Shown here in pieces: positions 16,440 through 25,109 of a stretch of 52,370 nucleotides of DNA (positions within the stretch are counted from its first letter, which is position 1; each line of letters opens with the position of its first letter). A program made the translations under genes and the position numbers. Where the stretch lies: the NCBI GenBank assembly GCA_905236815.1, contig CAJOPE010000089.1, forward strand, positions 1 to 52,370, written 5' to 3'. The notes below the pieces were generated by a model that worked only from the letters and a program-made list of their open reading frames with translations, was not told the DNA's origin and ran no database searches. This DNA is from an uncultured Prevotella sp. (lineage in GTDB: Bacteria > Bacteroidota > Bacteroidia > Bacteroidales > Bacteroidaceae).

Positions 16440-18005
16440 ATGAAGAGAGTTTTATCTGTAATTGTCTTTTCTTGTGCAGCTGTTGCAGCAATGGCGCAAA
16501 ATTATCGAAATCCGATAATTCCAGGCTATCATCCAGACCCTAGTATTTGTAGGGTGGGCGATGATTTCTATTTGGTAAACTCTTCATTTGAGTATTTTCC
16601 AGGGGTGCCTATCTCCCACAGCAAGGATCTAGTTCATTGGGAACAAATAGGAAATGTTCTCGATCGTGATTCTCAATTACCTTTGAAGGGAACAAATTCC
16701 TGGTTGGGCATTTATGCGCCAACTATCCGGTATAACGATGGCACATATTATATGATTACCACCAACGTGGGTAATGGCGGAAACTTTTTGGTAACAGCCA
16801 AAGATCCAAAGGGGCCTTGGAGTGAACCTGTCTGGTTGCAGCAACAGGGCATCGATCCTTCGCTCTATTTTGAGAATGGAAAGTGCTATATGGTGAGCAA
16901 TCCCGATAATACTATTATGCTATGTGAGATAGATCCTAAGACAGGAAAGCAGCTTACAGATAGCAAACCTCTTTGGCAAGGAACAGGTGGACGGTATCCT
17001 GAGGGACCGCATATCTACAAAAAAGATGGCTATTACTATCTTCTGATTTCAGAAGGAGGTACCGAACTGGCACATCATCTCACAATAGCGCGAAGCAAGA
17101 AAATTGATGGACCTTATAAAGGCAATCCTGATAACCCAATTCTAACCAACTGCAATATGAAAGGACAGTCGATGCAGATACAGGGTACGGGGCACGGCGA
17201 TTTCGTGCAGGCTGCCGATGGCTCCTGGTGGATAGTGTTCTTGGCTTACCGCAATTATGGTGGCAGCTATCATCACCTGGGACGTGAGACTTATCTTGCT
17301 CCTGTTGTGTGGGAAAAAGGGAAATGGCCTGTTGTGAATGGAGGAAATCCTGTGGATACATTGATGTCGGCACGATTATTGCCTGAAGTGAAACTTACGA
17401 GGAGCCAGTCGATGACAACTTTCGAGAATGGAATGCTGGGACACGAGTGGATATATCTTCAGAATCCAATTAGGGAAAGCTATAAGTTTGCCAATAAGAA
17501 GTTGACATTGACCACCCATGGAACGTTGACAGATAATAATCAACCAACCTTTGTGGGGCGTCGACAGGAAAATGCCAGTATTCTTGCCGAAACCTGCATT
17601 GATCTGAAATCCATTTCAGAGCCTAGTGCGATGTCGGATGCATTATTCGGTCTTACTGTTTATCAAATCAATGATGGACATATCGACCTTTGTACAGATG
17701 GCTCCAAAGTGAAAGTGAAATGCCGGCTAAAGACATTGAGCGCAGATTGTGGTGAAGAACTCCTCCCGATAAAGGATGGGGCAGAGACTGGAAAATTGAA
17801 GTTAAGAATCACCAGTGATGGTAATAACTATCACTTTCTCTATGCTTGTGATAATGGTCCCTTTAAGGAGTTAAGCACTCAGAGTTGTACCCTTGTAAGT
17901 ACTGAAACGGCAGGTGGATTCACAGGTGTGGTATTGGGAATGTATGCAGAAGGCAATACGAAGTCCCAGGCAGCGTTTGAATATTTTAATTACGAAGAAA
18001 AATAA
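16440..18005 (+). CDS. glycoside hydrolase family 43 protein (xylosidase/arabinofuranosidase type)
   Basis: A secreted 521-residue enzyme with a signal peptide (cleaved after AAMAQ). The five-bladed GH43 propeller shows the catalytic triad pattern: Asp33 in GYHPDPS as base, Asp139 in GIDPSLYF, and Glu188 in RYPEGPHIYK as acid. A C-terminal beta-sandwich of the type found in GH43 beta-xylosidases starts near residue 330. Members cleave xylose or arabinose side chains or xylo-oligosaccharides; the exact substrate cannot be read from the sequence. The ATG at 16440 is preferred to a TTG at 16398 since it gives a clean signal peptide. The aquaporin gene follows 26 bases later. No SusC/SusD pair is nearby, so this is not a classical polysaccharide utilisation locus. 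Confidence 0.9.
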   Translation: MKRVLSVIVFSCAAVAAMAQNYRNPIIPGYHPDPSICRVGDDFYLVNSSFEYFPGVPISHSKDLVHWEQIGNVLDRDSQLPLKGTNSWLGIYAPTIRYNDGTYYMITTNVGNGGNFLVTAKDPKGPWSEPVWLQQQGIDPSLYFENGKCYMVSNPDNTIMLCEIDPKTGKQLTDSKPLWQGTGGRYPEGPHIYKKDGYYYLLISEGGTELAHHLTIARSKKIDGPYKGNPDNPILTNCNMKGQSMQIQGTGHGDFVQAADGSWWIVFLAYRNYGGSYHHLGRETYLAPVVWEKGKWPVVNGGNPVDTLMSARLLPEVKLTRSQSMTTFENGMLGHEWIYLQNPIRESYKFANKKLTLTTHGTLTDNNQPTFVGRRQENASILAETCIDLKSISEPSAMSDALFGLTVYQINDGHIDLCTDGSKVKVKCRLKTLSADCGEELLPIKDGAETGKLKLRITSDGNNYHFLYACDNGPFKELSTQSCTLVSTETAGGFTGVVLGMYAEGNTKSQAAFEYFNYEEK

Positions 18006-18031
18006 ATTTATTAAATTAAAAACATTTTATT

Positions 18032-18715
18032 ATGAAAAAGTATTTGGCAGAAATGGTGGGCACAATGGTGCTCGTGTTAATGGGATGTGGCGCAGCTGTT
18101 TCCCTCGGTTGTGACAATGGCAATGTTGCCTCAGTGGTTGGAACCGCAATGGCTTTCGGTCTTGCTGTAGTTGGTATGGCTTATACCATTGGCGGTATCT
18201 CTGGATGCCACATCAATCCAGCTATCACACTTGGTGTATTCCTCAGCGGACGTATGAATGCTAAGGATGCAGGTATGTATATGCTTTTCCAGGTAATTGG
18301 TGCAGTGATTGGTGCAGCTGTCTTGTTTGGAATTACTTCAAGCACAGGTATGGTTGGTACAGGAGCTAATGATCTTCAGGCATTTGGCGATGGCACAATA
18401 ACAACAATGGGCGGTCTTTTGGCAGAGATCTTCTTTACTTGTGTATTTGTTCTTGTAGTACTTGGCGCTACAGCAAAAACTAATGGCGCAACCAATAACT
18501 TTGCAGGATTGGCAATCGGCTTGTCACTGATTCTTGTTCATTTGGCTTGTATCCGCTATACAGGAACTTCTGTAAATCCAGCACGTTCAATCGGTCCTGC
18601 TTTGTTCCAGGGTGGAACTGCACTTACCAATCTTTGGATTTTCATCGTAGGTCCATTCGTAGGTGGTGCTCTTGCAGCAGGCATCTGGAAAGTGATAGAT
18701 CCTGAGACAAAATAA
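18032..18715 (+). CDS. aquaporin (MIP family, AqpZ-like)
   Basis: A 227-residue, six-helix channel. Both NPA boxes are present, N62-P63-A64 (in HINPAIT) and N182-P183-A184 followed by the filter Arg185 (VNPARS). His170 in helix five fits the water-selective filter, where glycerol facilitators have Gly. This favours an AqpZ-type water channel over GlpF. It appears co-transcribed with the GH43 gene, an uncommon pairing. Confidence 0.92.
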   Translation: MKKYLAEMVGTMVLVLMGCGAAVSLGCDNGNVASVVGTAMAFGLAVVGMAYTIGGISGCHINPAITLGVFLSGRMNAKDAGMYMLFQVIGAVIGAAVLFGITSSTGMVGTGANDLQAFGDGTITTMGGLLAEIFFTCVFVLVVLGATAKTNGATNNFAGLAIGLSLILVHLACIRYTGTSVNPARSIGPALFQGGTALTNLWIFIVGPFVGGALAAGIWKVIDPETK

Positions 18716-18737
18716 AAATCGACTTATACAGAATGCC

Positions 18738-18797
18738 GGTCAAGCTTATTGCTATTTTGTAAAGTGAAACTAGCAAAAAAGCTTGGCCAGCTTTTTA
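18738..18797 (+). terminator. probable terminator after the aquaporin gene
   Basis: GGTCAAGCTT (18738-18747) pairs with AAGCTTGGCC (18779-18788) with one G-U pair; the loop can pair further (TTGCTA / TAGCAA). A CTTTTTATTTATTT tract follows. Confidence 0.6.
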
Positions 18798-18853
18798 TTT
18801 ATTTCGGTTTAAAACTTTTTAGCGGTTTTGCACCACTAAAATGTATTCATTCG

Positions 18854-18885
18854 TTTGTAAAAGACGAAAGAATTTTCTATATTTG
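18854..18885 (+). promoter_or_regulatory. promoter of fba
   Basis: TTTG at 18854-18857, a 20-base spacer and TATATTTG at 18878-18885, about 50 bases before the ATG at 18937. Confidence 0.85.
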
Positions 18886-18936
18886 CATTCGTTATGATCA
18901 AATGAAAAACTATTCAATTTTAAAAACATATTAATT

Positions 18937-19950
18937 ATGGCAGTAAATTTTAAGGAGTTAGGCTTGGTAAACACACGTGATATGTTTAAGAGAGCCGTAA
19001 GTGGTGGTTATGCTATTCCAGCATTCAACTTCAATAATCTTGAGCAGTTGCAGGCAATTATTCAGGCTTCTTCAGAGTTGAAGTCACCAGTTATCCTTCA
19101 GGTTTCTAAGGGTGCTCGTAACTATGCTAATTCAACATTGCTTCGCTACATGGCAGAAGGTGCAGTAGCTTATGCTAAGGAGTTGGGTTGCAGCCATCCT
19201 GAGATCGTTCTCCACCTCGATCATGGAGATAGCTTCGAGCTCGTTAAGGATTGTGTAGATATGGGCTTCTCTTCTGTAATGATCGATGCATCTTCTAAGT
19301 CTTTCGAGGAGAATATCGCTTTGACAAAGAAGTGTGTAGAGTATGCACATCAGTTCGACGTTACTGTTGAGGCTGAGCTCGGCGTTCTCGCAGGTGTTGA
19401 GGATGAGGTTGTAGCTGAGGAGTCTCACTATACAAAGCCAGAGGAAGTTATCGAGTTCGCTCAGCGTTCAGGTTGCGATAGCCTCGCTATCTCTATCGGT
19501 ACTTCTCACGGTGCTTATAAGTTCAAGCCAGAGCAGTGCACAGTTGACCCTAAGACTGGTCGCTTGGTTCCTCCTCCATTGGCATTCGACGTTCTCGCAG
19601 AGATCGAGGAGAAGCTTCCTGGTTTCCCAATCGTTCTTCACGGTTCTTCTTCAGTTCCACAGAACTATGTTGATATCATCAACCAGTATGGTGGTAAGTT
19701 GCCAAACGCAGTAGGTATCCCTGAGGAGCAGCTTCGCAAGGCTTCTAAGAGTGCTGTTTGCAAGATCAATATCGACTCTGACTCTCGTCTTGCTTACACT
19801 GCAGGTGTTCGTGAGACATTGGCTAAGAACCCAGATATGTTCGACCCACGTGGTTATGGCAAGGTTGCTCGTGCTTATATGAAGGATATGTACGAGGAGA
19901 AGATCAAGGACGTTCTTGGTTCTGACAACAAGCTTGCTCAGCTCGACTAA
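18937..19950 (+). CDS. fba: class II fructose-bisphosphate aldolase
   Basis: Zinc-dependent aldolase that interconverts fructose 1,6-bisphosphate with dihydroxyacetone phosphate and glyceraldehyde 3-phosphate. It has 337 residues, a normal length. Metal and substrate motifs are visible in order: AIPAFNFNNLEQ at the start, HLDHGDSF with the catalytic Asp and zinc His, VEAELG, SIGTSHGAYK and the phosphate-binding LHGSSSVP. Codon use is strongly biased to a few codons (GCT, GTT, CTC, AAG), as expected of a highly expressed glycolytic gene. It has its own promoter and terminator, so it is monocistronic. Confidence 0.96.
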   Translation: MAVNFKELGLVNTRDMFKRAVSGGYAIPAFNFNNLEQLQAIIQASSELKSPVILQVSKGARNYANSTLLRYMAEGAVAYAKELGCSHPEIVLHLDHGDSFELVKDCVDMGFSSVMIDASSKSFEENIALTKKCVEYAHQFDVTVEAELGVLAGVEDEVVAEESHYTKPEEVIEFAQRSGCDSLAISIGTSHGAYKFKPEQCTVDPKTGRLVPPPLAFDVLAEIEEKLPGFPIVLHGSSSVPQNYVDIINQYGGKLPNAVGIPEEQLRKASKSAVCKINIDSDSRLAYTAGVRETLAKNPDMFDPRGYGKVARAYMKDMYEEKIKDVLGSDNKLAQLD

Positions 19951-19984
19951 TCGAAATCAATCTTAGTGATTTAAAGTGAAATAG

Positions 19985-20015
19985 GCGGAATCCTTATCAA
20001 AGGGTTCCGCTTTTT
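19985..20015 (+). terminator. intrinsic terminator of fba
   Basis: GCGGAATCC / GGGTTCCGC stem followed by five T, 35 bases after the fba stop. Confidence 0.88.
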
Positions 20016-20082
20016 CTGTTAATGGCATAGGAATTTATGACTGTGCGAGTATTGATATAAGTGTAATTGAGTGGACTTGTAT

Positions 20083-20175
20083 AATGTGAAACGACCGTTT
20101 GATGTAATGTGAAACGGTCGTTTGACATTATATGAAACGGTCGTTTCATATTACATCAAACGGTCGTTTCACATT
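20083..20175. repeat. four AAACGnnCGTTT palindromes at exact 23-bp pitch, within a larger inverted repeat
   Basis: Units at 20089-20100, 20112-20123, 20135-20146 and 20158-20169 are each 23 bases apart with 11-base AT-rich spacers. The first reads AAACGACCGTTT, the other three AAACGGTCGTTT (the same word on the opposite strand). The outer 29 bases, 20083-20111 and 20147-20175, are inverted copies with one mismatch. The array sits between convergent genes fba and nnrD, outside both terminators' stems. Confidence 0.92.
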
Positions 20176-20194
20176 GTTTATGTTTGCTTATTTT

Positions 20195-20231
20195 ATAATA
20201 AAAGCCCTATAAACGGTGGGTTTATAGGGCT
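20195..20231 (-). terminator. intrinsic terminator of nnrD
   Basis: Perfect 12-bp stem AGCCCTATAAAC / GTTTATAGGGCT with a GGTGG-type loop; on the minus strand it is followed by TTTTATTATAA. Confidence 0.85.
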
Positions 20232-20256
20232 GTTGTTTATGATAGAAAGATTTCTT

Positions 20257-21774
20257 CTATGATTTGTAGAGTGCTTTGAAAGCCTTCGGCAGATACTGGA
20301 TGATGTCACTGGCGATTAAACTTTCCTTGCCCATTTCCTTAGCAGCGAGGTCGCCTGCAAGGCCATGGATATACATGCCAAGTCTACTTGCGTCAGCCTG
20401 GTTGTAGCCGCGGGCGAGTAATCCTGTAATAATACCAGTTAGCACATCACCACTTCCGGCTGTTGCCATACCACTATTACCGGTTGGGTTGAATTCCACG
20501 TGTCCGTCAGGGAAACATAGTGCAGAATAATGTCCCTTCAGAATGATATAAGCTTGAAGATGCTCAGCCAGTTCTCTTGCCTTTGTCAGACGATCATAGC
20601 TGTCGTTGCAAGTCGTTCCGGCAAGTCGGTCGAATTCTCTAGGGTGGGGAGTCATGATGATTCCACCAGGAAGCTGCTGCATCCAGGCACGATGATTGCC
20701 TAGGATGTTGAGAGCATCGGCATCAAGCACCATCGGACATTGGGTTCTTCTAATCTGTGCGATGAGAGCGATAGCTGTGCTTTCCTGCTGGCCAATTCCT
20801 GGTCCCATACCTACTGCATCATATTCCTCTGTCTCAATAGGTTGTGAGAAAGTTGCATCCTCACGGTCCATTATCAGGACTGCCTCTGGTGCGGATATCT
20901 GCAGAATATTGTAGTTGAGTTTTGGAATTACTGTGGTAACCTTACCTGCTCCCGAGCGCATACAAGCTTTTGTGGCGAGAACTGCTGCTCCCGACATGCC
21001 ATAGCTGCCTGCGATGAGCATGGCGTTTCCCATACTTCCCTTATGCGCAAAGTCTGATCTTTCCAGAAGAAGTTGGCTTATATCCTCCTTCTCCAGGATG
21101 CGGTAGGTGCAGTCGGTTTGCTGGATAAATTCCTTAGCCAACTGAATGTCGAGAATCTTTATACGGCCAATGAAGTGCTGGCAATCCATAAGGAGCATCG
21201 AAAGCTTCTTCTGTTGGAGTGTCAAGGTGAGTTCTGCCTTGATAATGTTGGCACGGATATTGTTCGTGTTATCCTCGCACATCAGTCCAGAAGGGATATC
21301 AATGCTAACAACATGGGCAGGCGATTGGTTTATGTATTTCACCAAAGAGGCGAAACCACCACCCAGAGGCTTGTTAAGGCCACTGCCGAAAAGTCCATCG
21401 ATGATAACCATGTCTTCACTCAAAACAGGAGGGTCGAAATTCAAGGTTACCTCAGTGAACTTTACTTTATTCTGTGATATTAACTTTTGTTTGTTTGCCT
21501 CGCAGTCTTCCGACAGTTGGCTGTGGATATTAAAAAGATAAGTATTGACATTATATCCGTCGTCGGCAAGTAATCTTGACATGGCGAGAGCATCCCCACC
21601 ATTATTGCCAGGGCCGGCAAATACGATGATAGGCGTATTTGCGGTCCATTCTTCCTCAAAGGATCGGGTGAGTGCATGTGCCGCTCTTTCCATCAAATTC
21701 AATGACGAAATTGGCTCATGCTCTATAGTATATTTGTCTAGCTCATGTATCTGAGCACTCGTAAAAATCTTCAT
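20257..21774 (-). CDS. nnrD: bifunctional NAD(P)H-hydrate epimerase / ADP-dependent NAD(P)H-hydrate dehydratase
   Basis: This repair enzyme restores hydrated NAD(P)H. It has 505 residues from the ATG at 21774. The N-terminal YjeF epimerase domain (about 1-210) has VFAGPGNNGGDALAM and IDGLFGSGLNKPLGG. The C-terminal ribokinase-like dehydratase domain (about 235-500) has SGAAVLATKACMRSGAGKVT, GPGIGQ, LDADALNIL, TPHPREFDRL and the anion-hole motif GSGDVLTGII. Fusion of the two is the usual bacterial form. Longer readings from 21858 would start upstream of the promoter box at 21782-21789 and are rejected. Confidence 0.94.
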   Translation of the reverse strand: MKIFTSAQIHELDKYTIEHEPISSLNLMERAAHALTRSFEEEWTANTPIIVFAGPGNNGGDALAMSRLLADDGYNVNTYLFNIHSQLSEDCEANKQKLISQNKVKFTEVTLNFDPPVLSEDMVIIDGLFGSGLNKPLGGGFASLVKYINQSPAHVVSIDIPSGLMCEDNTNNIRANIIKAELTLTLQQKKLSMLLMDCQHFIGRIKILDIQLAKEFIQQTDCTYRILEKEDISQLLLERSDFAHKGSMGNAMLIAGSYGMSGAAVLATKACMRSGAGKVTTVIPKLNYNILQISAPEAVLIMDREDATFSQPIETEEYDAVGMGPGIGQQESTAIALIAQIRRTQCPMVLDADALNILGNHRAWMQQLPGGIIMTPHPREFDRLAGTTCNDSYDRLTKARELAEHLQAYIILKGHYSALCFPDGHVEFNPTGNSGMATAGSGDVLTGIITGLLARGYNQADASRLGMYIHGLAGDLAAKEMGKESLIASDIIQYLPKAFKALYKS

Positions 21775-21781
21775 ACGAATG

Positions 21782-21789
21782 CAAAAATA
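21782..21789 (-). promoter_or_regulatory. -7-like element (TATTTTTG) just before nnrD
   Basis: The box ends 7 bases before the nnrD ATG, so the mRNA would be leaderless or nearly so. No clear -33 box is seen. Confidence 0.45.
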
Positions 21790-21833
21790 CGAAATTAAAC
21801 CTAATCTATAGCCATAGTTTGCCATATTTTTAG

Positions 21834-21841
21834 TAATTTTG
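21834..21841 (+). promoter_or_regulatory. -7 element (TAATTTTG) of the hpt-adk transcript
   Basis: Matches TAnnTTTG and lies 28 bases before the hpt ATG at 21870; the -33 box is not clear. Confidence 0.55.
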
Positions 21842-21869
21842 CACGAAATATCAAGCAATTAAAAAATAA

Positions 21870-22415
21870 ATGGATAAAGTTAAGATTAAGGATTTGACGT
21901 TTAAAACGTTCATTCCAGAAGAAGAGATCAAAAAGCATGTAAAGGAAGTTGCTGACAAGATCAATCGTGATATGGCTGGCAAGAATCCTTTGTTGCTCGC
22001 CGTACTGAACGGCTCATTTATTTTCGCAGCCGACTTGATGCGCTACATCACTATCCCTTGCGAAATCTCGTTTGTAAAGCTTGCTTCTTATCAGGGCACC
22101 ACATCAACAGGTAAGATCAAGGAAGTGATTGGCCTGAATGAGGACCTTGCTGGACGCACGGTTGTAATTGTAGAGGATATCGTTGATACTGGTTTCACAA
22201 TGAAGCGTATGGTGGAGAGCCTCGGTACTCGTAATCCTGAGTCAATTCACATCTGCACACTTCTGGTAAAGCCAGGTAAACTTCAGGTGCCTTTGGATAT
22301 CGAATACTGCGCAATGGAAATTCCAAATGACTTTATCGTGGGTTATGGTCTTGACTATGATCAGCAGGGACGTAATCTCCGCGACATTTATACTTTAGAC
22401 AAAGAAAGCGAATAA
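21870..22415 (+). CDS. hpt: hypoxanthine phosphoribosyltransferase
   Basis: Purine salvage: converts hypoxanthine or guanine plus PRPP to IMP or GMP. The 181-residue length is standard. The PRPP-binding signature VVIVEDIVDTG lies at about residues 91-101. Other family features are VLNGSFIFAADLMR, KLASYQGTTSTGK and the C-terminal DFIVGYGLDYDQQGRNLRDI, which holds the base-binding and metal residues. adk follows after 33 bases; the two probably form one transcript for purine nucleotide supply. Confidence 0.95.
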   Translation: MDKVKIKDLTFKTFIPEEEIKKHVKEVADKINRDMAGKNPLLLAVLNGSFIFAADLMRYITIPCEISFVKLASYQGTTSTGKIKEVIGLNEDLAGRTVVIVEDIVDTGFTMKRMVESLGTRNPESIHICTLLVKPGKLQVPLDIEYCAMEIPNDFIVGYGLDYDQQGRNLRDIYTLDKESE

Positions 22416-22448
22416 GAGATAAACTACTTAAACTATTATATTGAAAAG

Positions 22449-23024
22449 ATGAAAAATATCGTAATTTTCGGAGCTCCGGGTGCAGGAAAGGGTACTCAGA
22501 GCGACAAGATGATTGAGAAGTATGGCCTTGGTCATATTTCTACAGGTGATGTATTGCGCGATCAGATTAAGAAAGGCACAGAGTTGGGTAACACAGCTAA
22601 GGGATTCATTGACAATGGACAGTTGATTCCTGATGAACTCATGATTGACATTCTCGCTGATGTTTACGACTCATTCGGCAAGGAGCATAAGGGCGTTATC
22701 TTTGATGGTTTCCCTCGTACAACCCCTCAGGCTGAGGCTCTCAAGAAAATGCTTGCTGAGCGTGGTCACAAGGTGGCTGCTATGATCGAGCTCTCTGTTC
22801 CTGAGGATGAACTGATGGTTCGTTTGATTAATCGTGGCAAAGTAAGTGGACGTTCTGATGACAATGAGGAGACAATCCGCAAGCGTCTCAATGTTTACAA
22901 CACTCAGACCTCTCCACTTATCGACTGGTATGAGAAGGAGGGCATTCATCATCATGTAGAGGGATTGGGTACTGTAGAGGATATCTTCAGCCGTATCTCT
23001 GCTGTGATTGATGCACTCGACTAA
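22449..23024 (+). CDS. adk: adenylate kinase
   Basis: Interconverts AMP + ATP and 2 ADP. It has 191 residues with the P-loop GAPGAGKGT at residues 7-15, the AMP-site STGDVLRDQI, DGFPRT, and the NRGKVSGRSDDNEETIRKRL region. The LID is the short, zinc-free form, as in Bacteroidetes enzymes. A long-stem terminator follows. Confidence 0.97.
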   Translation: MKNIVIFGAPGAGKGTQSDKMIEKYGLGHISTGDVLRDQIKKGTELGNTAKGFIDNGQLIPDELMIDILADVYDSFGKEHKGVIFDGFPRTTPQAEALKKMLAERGHKVAAMIELSVPEDELMVRLINRGKVSGRSDDNEETIRKRLNVYNTQTSPLIDWYEKEGIHHHVEGLGTVEDIFSRISAVIDALD

Positions 23025-23034
23025 AATACTATTG

Positions 23035-23101
23035 AAGAATTGAAATAATGAGGGATTGGACATCAGGTTCAACCATTTCATTATTTCAATTCTTGTTTTT
23101 T
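23035..23101 (+). terminator. long-stem terminator after adk
   Basis: AAGAATTGAAATAATGA at 23035-23051 is perfectly inverted at 23078-23094 (17 bp), followed by GTTTTTTAAT. Confidence 0.82.
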
Positions 23102-23142
23102 AATAATTATTATTTCATTAATTCATTATTTGAATAACATTT

Positions 23143-24309
23143 ATGGCAGAAAGTAATTTTGTTGACTATGTGAAGATTCATTGCCGCTCAGGCAAAGGTG
23201 GCAAGGGCTCTATGCATCTGCGCCATGTGAAGTATCAGCCAAATGGTGGTCCTGATGGTGGTGATGGTGGACATGGAGGAAGTATTTATCTGCGTGGAAA
23301 TCATAATTACTGGACGCTGCTTCACTTGAAATATCAGCGCCACGTTTTCGCTGAACATGGTGGAAATGGTGGTCGCGACAAGTGCCATGGTACGGATGGT
23401 AAGGATGTTTATATCGATGTTCCATGTGGTACTGTGGTATATAATGCCGAAACAGGAAAATATGTCTGTGATGTCACTTATGATGGACAGACAGTATTGC
23501 TTCTGAAGGGTGGTAGAGGAGGCTTGGGTAATTTCCAGTTCCGTACTTCTACTAATCAGGCTCCTCGCTATGCACAGCCGGGTGAGCCTATGCAGGAGAT
23601 GACCGTTATCATGGAGTTGAAGCTTCTTGCTGATGTCGGTCTGGTAGGTTTCCCTAATGCAGGTAAGTCTACTTTGGTCTCAGCATTCTCAAGTGCCCGT
23701 CCAAAGATTGCCAATTATCCTTTTACCACTTTAGAGCCTTCTTTGGGAATTGTTTCCTATCACGATCATAAGTCATTCGTGATGGCAGATATTCCTGGTA
23801 TTATAGAGGGTGCCAGTGAGGGAAAGGGTCTTGGCCTTCGCTTCCTTCGCCACATCGAGCGTAACTCCTTGCTGCTTTTTATGGTTCCAGGTGATACTGA
23901 TGATATCAAGAAGGAATATGAAGTGCTTTTAAATGAGCTGAAGAAGTTTAATCCAGAGTTGCTTGATAAGCATCGTGTGCTGGCTGTAACTAAGTGTGAT
24001 TTGCTTGATGAAGAATTGATGGAGATGCTTCGTGAGACATTACCTCAGGATCTTCCTGTAGTATTTATCTCGTCAGTAACTGGCCTCGGTCTTGAAGATT
24101 TGAAGGATGTGCTTTGGAAGGAACTCAATAGCGAAAGCAATAAGTTGCAGGAAATCACAGCCGAGGATACCCTTGTGCACCGTGATAAGGATATGAGCAA
24201 GTTCCAGGCTGAACTTGAGGATGAGGATGCTGATGATGATATCGAATATCTAGATGCAGAAGATGTGGATGATCTTGATGATCTGGATGATTTCGAATAT
24301 GTCGATTAA
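23143..24309 (+). CDS. obg: GTPase Obg/CgtA
   Basis: Essential ribosome-associated GTPase acting in 50S assembly and stress responses. It has 388 residues. The N-terminal Obg fold (about 1-158) has its Gly-rich loops ([22 protein letters not shown]). The G domain has G1 GFPNAGKST near 166, G3 DIPGIIEGA and G4 TKCD. The tail after about 340 is not the OCT domain of some Firmicutes Obg but a strongly acidic run ([20 protein letters not shown]), seen in other Bacteroidetes. The next gene starts 2 bases after its stop, so obg, pgeF and the M23 gene are likely one operon. Confidence 0.96.
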   Translation: MAESNFVDYVKIHCRSGKGGKGSMHLRHVKYQPNGGPDGGDGGHGGSIYLRGNHNYWTLLHLKYQRHVFAEHGGNGGRDKCHGTDGKDVYIDVPCGTVVYNAETGKYVCDVTYDGQTVLLLKGGRGGLGNFQFRTSTNQAPRYAQPGEPMQEMTVIMELKLLADVGLVGFPNAGKSTLVSAFSSARPKIANYPFTTLEPSLGIVSYHDHKSFVMADIPGIIEGASEGKGLGLRFLRHIERNSLLLFMVPGDTDDIKKEYEVLLNELKKFNPELLDKHRVLAVTKCDLLDEELMEMLRETLPQDLPVVFISSVTGLGLEDLKDVLWKELNSESNKLQEITAEDTLVHRDKDMSKFQAELEDEDADDDIEYLDAEDVDDLDDLDDFEYVD

Positions 24310-24311
24310 TT

Positions 24312-25088
24312 ATGAAACCCATTTTACATGAATATTCTATAGCCGATAATGTTTTTGCTTTCTCTTCTACCCGAAAGGGCGGAGTGAGCGAAGGCAATTA
24401 CGGTGAATTCAATATTAATACTTTCTGTGGAGACAGTTTGGAGCATACTGCAGCCAATCGTCAATTCCTTGCAGATGAACTTGGGATAGGGGCGGATGAT
24501 ATTATTCTGCCTCACCAAGTACATGGGGTAGAGTGTCGTTTGGTCTCTAAGGAGATGCAGGCCTTTTCCACAGAAACCCGCATCAAACTGCTGAATAATG
24601 TTGATGCAGTTATTACAGACCAGCTAAATATCTGTATTGGAGTATCTACTGCCGACTGCATACCTGTTCTCTTATATGATGCGAAGCACCATGCAGCAGC
24701 TGCGATTCATGCAGGTTGGCGTGGAACTGTAGCCGGTATTGTGAGAAAGTGTGTTGTTGAGATGCACCAATGCTTTGACACAGATCCTGCTGATTTGAAA
24801 GCGGTAATCGGTCCTGGTATCTCACTTGAGAGGTTTGAGGTGGGCCAGGAAGTTTACGACCAGTTTGCTCAGGCAGGTTTTGATATGGACCGAATTGCTA
24901 GAATGTATGCCAAATGGCATATTGATTTGCCCTTGTGCAATCAGCTTCAATTACAACAGACGGGAATAAAGTACGAGAATATAGAAATGTCGGGGATCTG
25001 TACCCATACTCAGTCGGATGAGTATTTTTCAGCGAGAAAATTAGGAATAAATTCCGGTAGAATATATACTGGAATCATTTTAAAATAA
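24312..25088 (+). CDS. pgeF: PgeF/YfiH-type multicopper-oxidase-like protein (peptidoglycan editing factor)
   Basis: This family includes E. coli YfiH/PgeF, linked to keeping L-Ser out of peptidoglycan precursors, and related proteins with purine nucleoside phosphorylase or polyphenol oxidase activity. The 258-residue protein has the three metal-ligand sites of the family: HQVHG near 70, STADCIPVLL near 115 and HAGWRGTVAGIV near 133, then AVIGPGIS and the C-terminal SGICTHTQSDEYFSAR. Family membership is clear; which activity dominates here cannot be read from sequence. It follows obg by 2 bases. Confidence 0.9.
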   Translation: MKPILHEYSIADNVFAFSSTRKGGVSEGNYGEFNINTFCGDSLEHTAANRQFLADELGIGADDIILPHQVHGVECRLVSKEMQAFSTETRIKLLNNVDAVITDQLNICIGVSTADCIPVLLYDAKHHAAAAIHAGWRGTVAGIVRKCVVEMHQCFDTDPADLKAVIGPGISLERFEVGQEVYDQFAQAGFDMDRIARMYAKWHIDLPLCNQLQLQQTGIKYENIEMSGICTHTQSDEYFSARKLGINSGRIYTGIILK

Positions 25089-25109
25089 TAATTCAATAAC
25101 CTATTGTCC

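Noticed and set aside
20083..20175. CRISPR-like array
   Set aside because: The repeats are 12-bp palindromes with 11-bp spacers that are themselves similar and AT-rich; far too short for CRISPR, and no cas genes are present.
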